NCBI GenBank assembly: GCA_002914805.1
Contig: JXTB01000088.1
Span: 617,131-681,130, forward strand
DNA length: 64,000 nt
Direction: 5' to 3'
DNA from: Parasponia andersonii
Taxonomy: Eukaryota > Streptophyta > Magnoliopsida > Rosales > Cannabaceae
Shown: positions 61,294 to 64,000 of the stretch, one piece after another
How positions within the stretch are numbered: the stretch's first letter is position 1
Layout: each line of letters begins with the position of its first letter
Position numbers and translations under genes: made by a program
Notes under the pieces: generated by a model
Told to the model about the DNA's origin: nothing
The model's input: only the letters and a program-made list of their open reading frames with translations
Databases searched by the model: none

Positions 61294-64000
61294 CTGCATA
61301 AAAGAACGAGAAATATACTGTCAACTACAATGATAAATAGAGAAAGCATGTAACCTGGCAAGAAATTTAACAGAAATGCTTAATCTCTGTGTCAAAAGTG
61401 AAAGAGATGCAGCAGATGCTAAAACCATAAGCAGTAAAAATAACTTGTTATGGTTTTTATTTTACAGAAGGAACAATTGGTAATGCAAATTGTAAAATAC
61501 AAGGAGCAAAAATGATTGTAAGAATATCAAGTAAAACAAAAGATTTAGTTCAGAATATCCTAGAATGTCCAAGTGTCAATAAAACTGATATCCTTCTAGC
61601 ACTAAAAATTTTCATTTGAACCATTACATTGTGGGAGGTAAAATCCAAACAAAAGAATCCAATTGAAGTTAGTTTGAATTGGACCATTTAGTTTGAATTG
61701 GACCATCTGCTGCCTGTTGCGCTATCAAAAACTTTTTAAGTTAGTCTGGGTCATTTTAAGTGTATAATAAAGCAATAAACATACATATACATATTACATA
61801 CACAGACACACATACGCAAACATATGTTGAGGTATCAAAGAGTTCTATATTCATCATACGAAAAGTCCTGTCATAACTAAGAACACTACAATTCACAACA
61901 CAATCAAAGAGAAATCAATCTCCCTCCCCCCCCCCCCCCCCAAAAAAAAAAACTCCTCCTTTTTAAAAAAAAAAAAATCCCTCTTTTACACACCACTCTT
62001 CTCCAATCCTTGTCCACCTTCACTTATGTTTGTAGTTTTTTGCCTTTGTAAACCTAGTATTCCATCAGGCTGTATTACCATCAAGATTATTGTACTCAAA
62101 ATTTGGTGAGCTAGTGACTTACCTCAAGATGTATTTAGCTTTCAAGATTATAGATTGCTTTAATATTGGGTCTATGTACTGTCATTTTGAGTTTTCTTTG
62201 GGCTAAAAAGTTACATTTCAACAATTCAAGAACGCAATTCTAAAACTTAAGGGGGGGAAAAAAACAAACACTACAAGTCTAAAACAACATCAAAATGTGA
62301 GAAACTTAGTGTGTATATCTGTGTGAAAGATATTCTGGAACTTATTTATTGGATGTGTGAAAGTGTTGCATAAACTCTGTTTTTACTCGAATAACATGTC
62401 TCGACATAAAAATCTATGTATGAATATGTGAGTGTGTATATACAGGTACATATAAAATTTATCTTTCAAACATTATTGTGCATGTGTGTGTATATACATG
62501 TACATATAAAACTTATCTGTATGAAAATGTGAGTGTGTATATACATGTACATACAAAATTTATCTTTCAAACATTACCGTGCATGTGTGTGTATACATGT
62601 ACATATAGAACTTATCTTTCAAGCATTACTCTGCATGTCAGTTTGGTTCTGAATTTTGATTGGTCCTTGTCAAGTAGGAAATTCCAACCAGCGGAAGTCA
62701 GGTTTTTATGGTCCCAACTTAATATCCAAATGAGGAAGGTTATTTGCCAAAGAATGCATTAGCTTGGATCTAAGGTTAAAAGTTATCCAGATGTAGAAAT
62801 GGAGAGAAAAGTGATCATATTAATAAAAATGGATATGGTAGTTATCCTGCAGTAGAAATGGAGATAAAACTTATCTTAATCAACCTAGTTAGTTTGATAA
62901 AAGTTATCCTAATCACCAACATTGAGCCTTAAGGCCACATGCAATACAAAAAGAGTGCAGGCCTATAAATTAGGGTGAGCAAAATGCCAAAATATACATT
63001 TCATTTCCCTCTTTTATTTCCTTTTTTTTTTTTTTGGGTATTTGGATAAGAAGCGAAACCTGTATCAAAAATACAAGAGACAGGAGGATAGCAAAATATA
63101 CATTCCATTGATAAGAAACAGAAAATTTTATTGACATATCCAAAATTTAAGTTGCATGATTCAGAGAGGTATCCCACAGGTTAAAAAGGGCAAAAGATAG
63201 AACTAAAGATTCTTTAAAAAGCTTTGAAGGCTAACATATAAAAATAAAGTTTCAGGGTTTTACTTTAATTGGCAGCTTTGGAATTTTAGGAAGCTTTTGT
63301 TTCAATTTTGAACAAGGAAAGGGTATGACAAAATGTGGAAGTAGGGCTTGTAACTAATGTAGTAACATGGAGACACATTAGCTACAACTGGCAAACATCA
63401 TAGTCTAGAAATTTGTACAGTTTTGAAGGAAACAACAATCATAGAGGATAGAGCTAAAACTAAAAGACTTTGACAGGGAAAAAGAAGCTGATACACCTTC
63501 CATCCCTTTTCTTTGTCAAATTTTTCCTAATTACTACTTTCGGAAATGAAGTTACTGTACCTCCTACACCTTTGTAGGGATCTTAAAACTACCCAGAGCG
63601 GGGATTTTTAAACAGTCAACAGATATGATATAGGGCAAAATAGAATCCTTGAACCAGGAATGGGGATTATCATCCTTGCCCCGTTCAGCACCAGTTTATT
63701 TCTCAAGTTATATCTCACAATTTCATGGTATGAAGGGTGTGTGTGAGTGTGTGCGTCTGTGTGTACGTGTACATACAAGAATTAATATATAAAATCAAGT
63801 TATTTGTCTCTTTTTCTTTTTCTATCTTTCTTTCTCTCTCTTTTCTTTCTTATTTCTATTTTCATTTTGTTTTATGACATAACATTGATAAGAAAGAAAT
63901 GACAAAAATAAAAAGTGAAAAACATAAATCGCTACAAAGAAGAGAACAAGATGTGCTCACTCAAACAAGACAAAAAAATTGACAGAAACAACAGAAACCT
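61294..64000 (-). other. VAMP714 upstream intron(s), no exon found
   Basis: I searched by eye on the minus strand for the longin-domain exons (a MAIVYAVV-like start, a CFSQDRYIFH-like block) and did not find them. The stretch is AT-rich, with a C-run/A-run junction at about 61927-61952 and a minisatellite listed separately. It appears to be one long intron running past the right edge. Confidence 0.55.
62417..62618. repeat. two-level minisatellite, about 101 bp x 2, in VAMP714 intron
   Basis: Each larger unit holds two half-units built on GTGTGTATATACATGTACAT followed by A-rich sequence and TTATCT. The half-units start near 62432, 62486, 62532 and 62588. Confidence 0.8.

Noticed and set aside
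1-64000. CRISPR arrays, operons, phage or bacterial systems
   Set aside because: Nothing of this kind is present. The window is plant nuclear DNA, and its regular repeats are LTR repeats, microsatellites or tandem duplications.

Overview
The window is nuclear DNA of a flowering plant, most likely a eudicot. It is AT-rich, its genes have introns with GT-AG borders, and it carries plant Ty3/gypsy lineages (Tat, Athila, chromovirus). The three clear host genes have plant-only names: a capsanthin/capsorubin-synthase-like lycopene cyclase, the CCR4-NOT subunit NOT2 (VIP2 type) and the R-SNARE VAMP714. The species cannot be told from the sequence.

Layout. 1-5561: right-hand part of a minus-strand Tat-lineage LTR retrotransposon, with its 5' LTR at 4887-5561. 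Eight bases beyond it starts a possible small gene (5569-5997, +) of unknown function. 6978-8462 (-): intronless, intact cyclase gene. 8780-12900: AT-rich intergenic DNA. 12915-14830: remains of LINE 3' ends with two RNase H regions in tandem. 15622-15917: tRNA-derived SINE. 17770-24079 (-): NOT2 in 13 coding exons, giving a 665-residue protein, with a probable 5' UTR exon at 25315-25440. 27095-50070: an old tandem-repeat block split by a 21.8-kb Athila-type element (27435-49253). That element still has matching 5-bp target duplications and has itself taken three later LTR insertions. 50334-52057: probable solo LTR. 53541-54585: three copies of a dispersed repeat with a foldback element between them. 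55027-58284: element with PIF/Harbinger-like ends. 59629-61293 (-): last three exons of VAMP714; the gene continues beyond the right edge.

The host genes are not an operon or a pathway cluster. They are separate housekeeping or metabolic genes (plastid carotenoid synthesis, mRNA deadenylation/transcription, vesicle fusion), all on the minus strand, with repeats filling the gaps. I found no convincing new biological system. The most instructive points are the datable nest of retrotransposons inside a local tandem repeat, a GC-AG intron in VAMP714, and a tiny NOT2 start exon coding only MSGLLN behind two upstream mini-ORFs. Exon borders were read by eye against remembered family sequences, not by alignment software.
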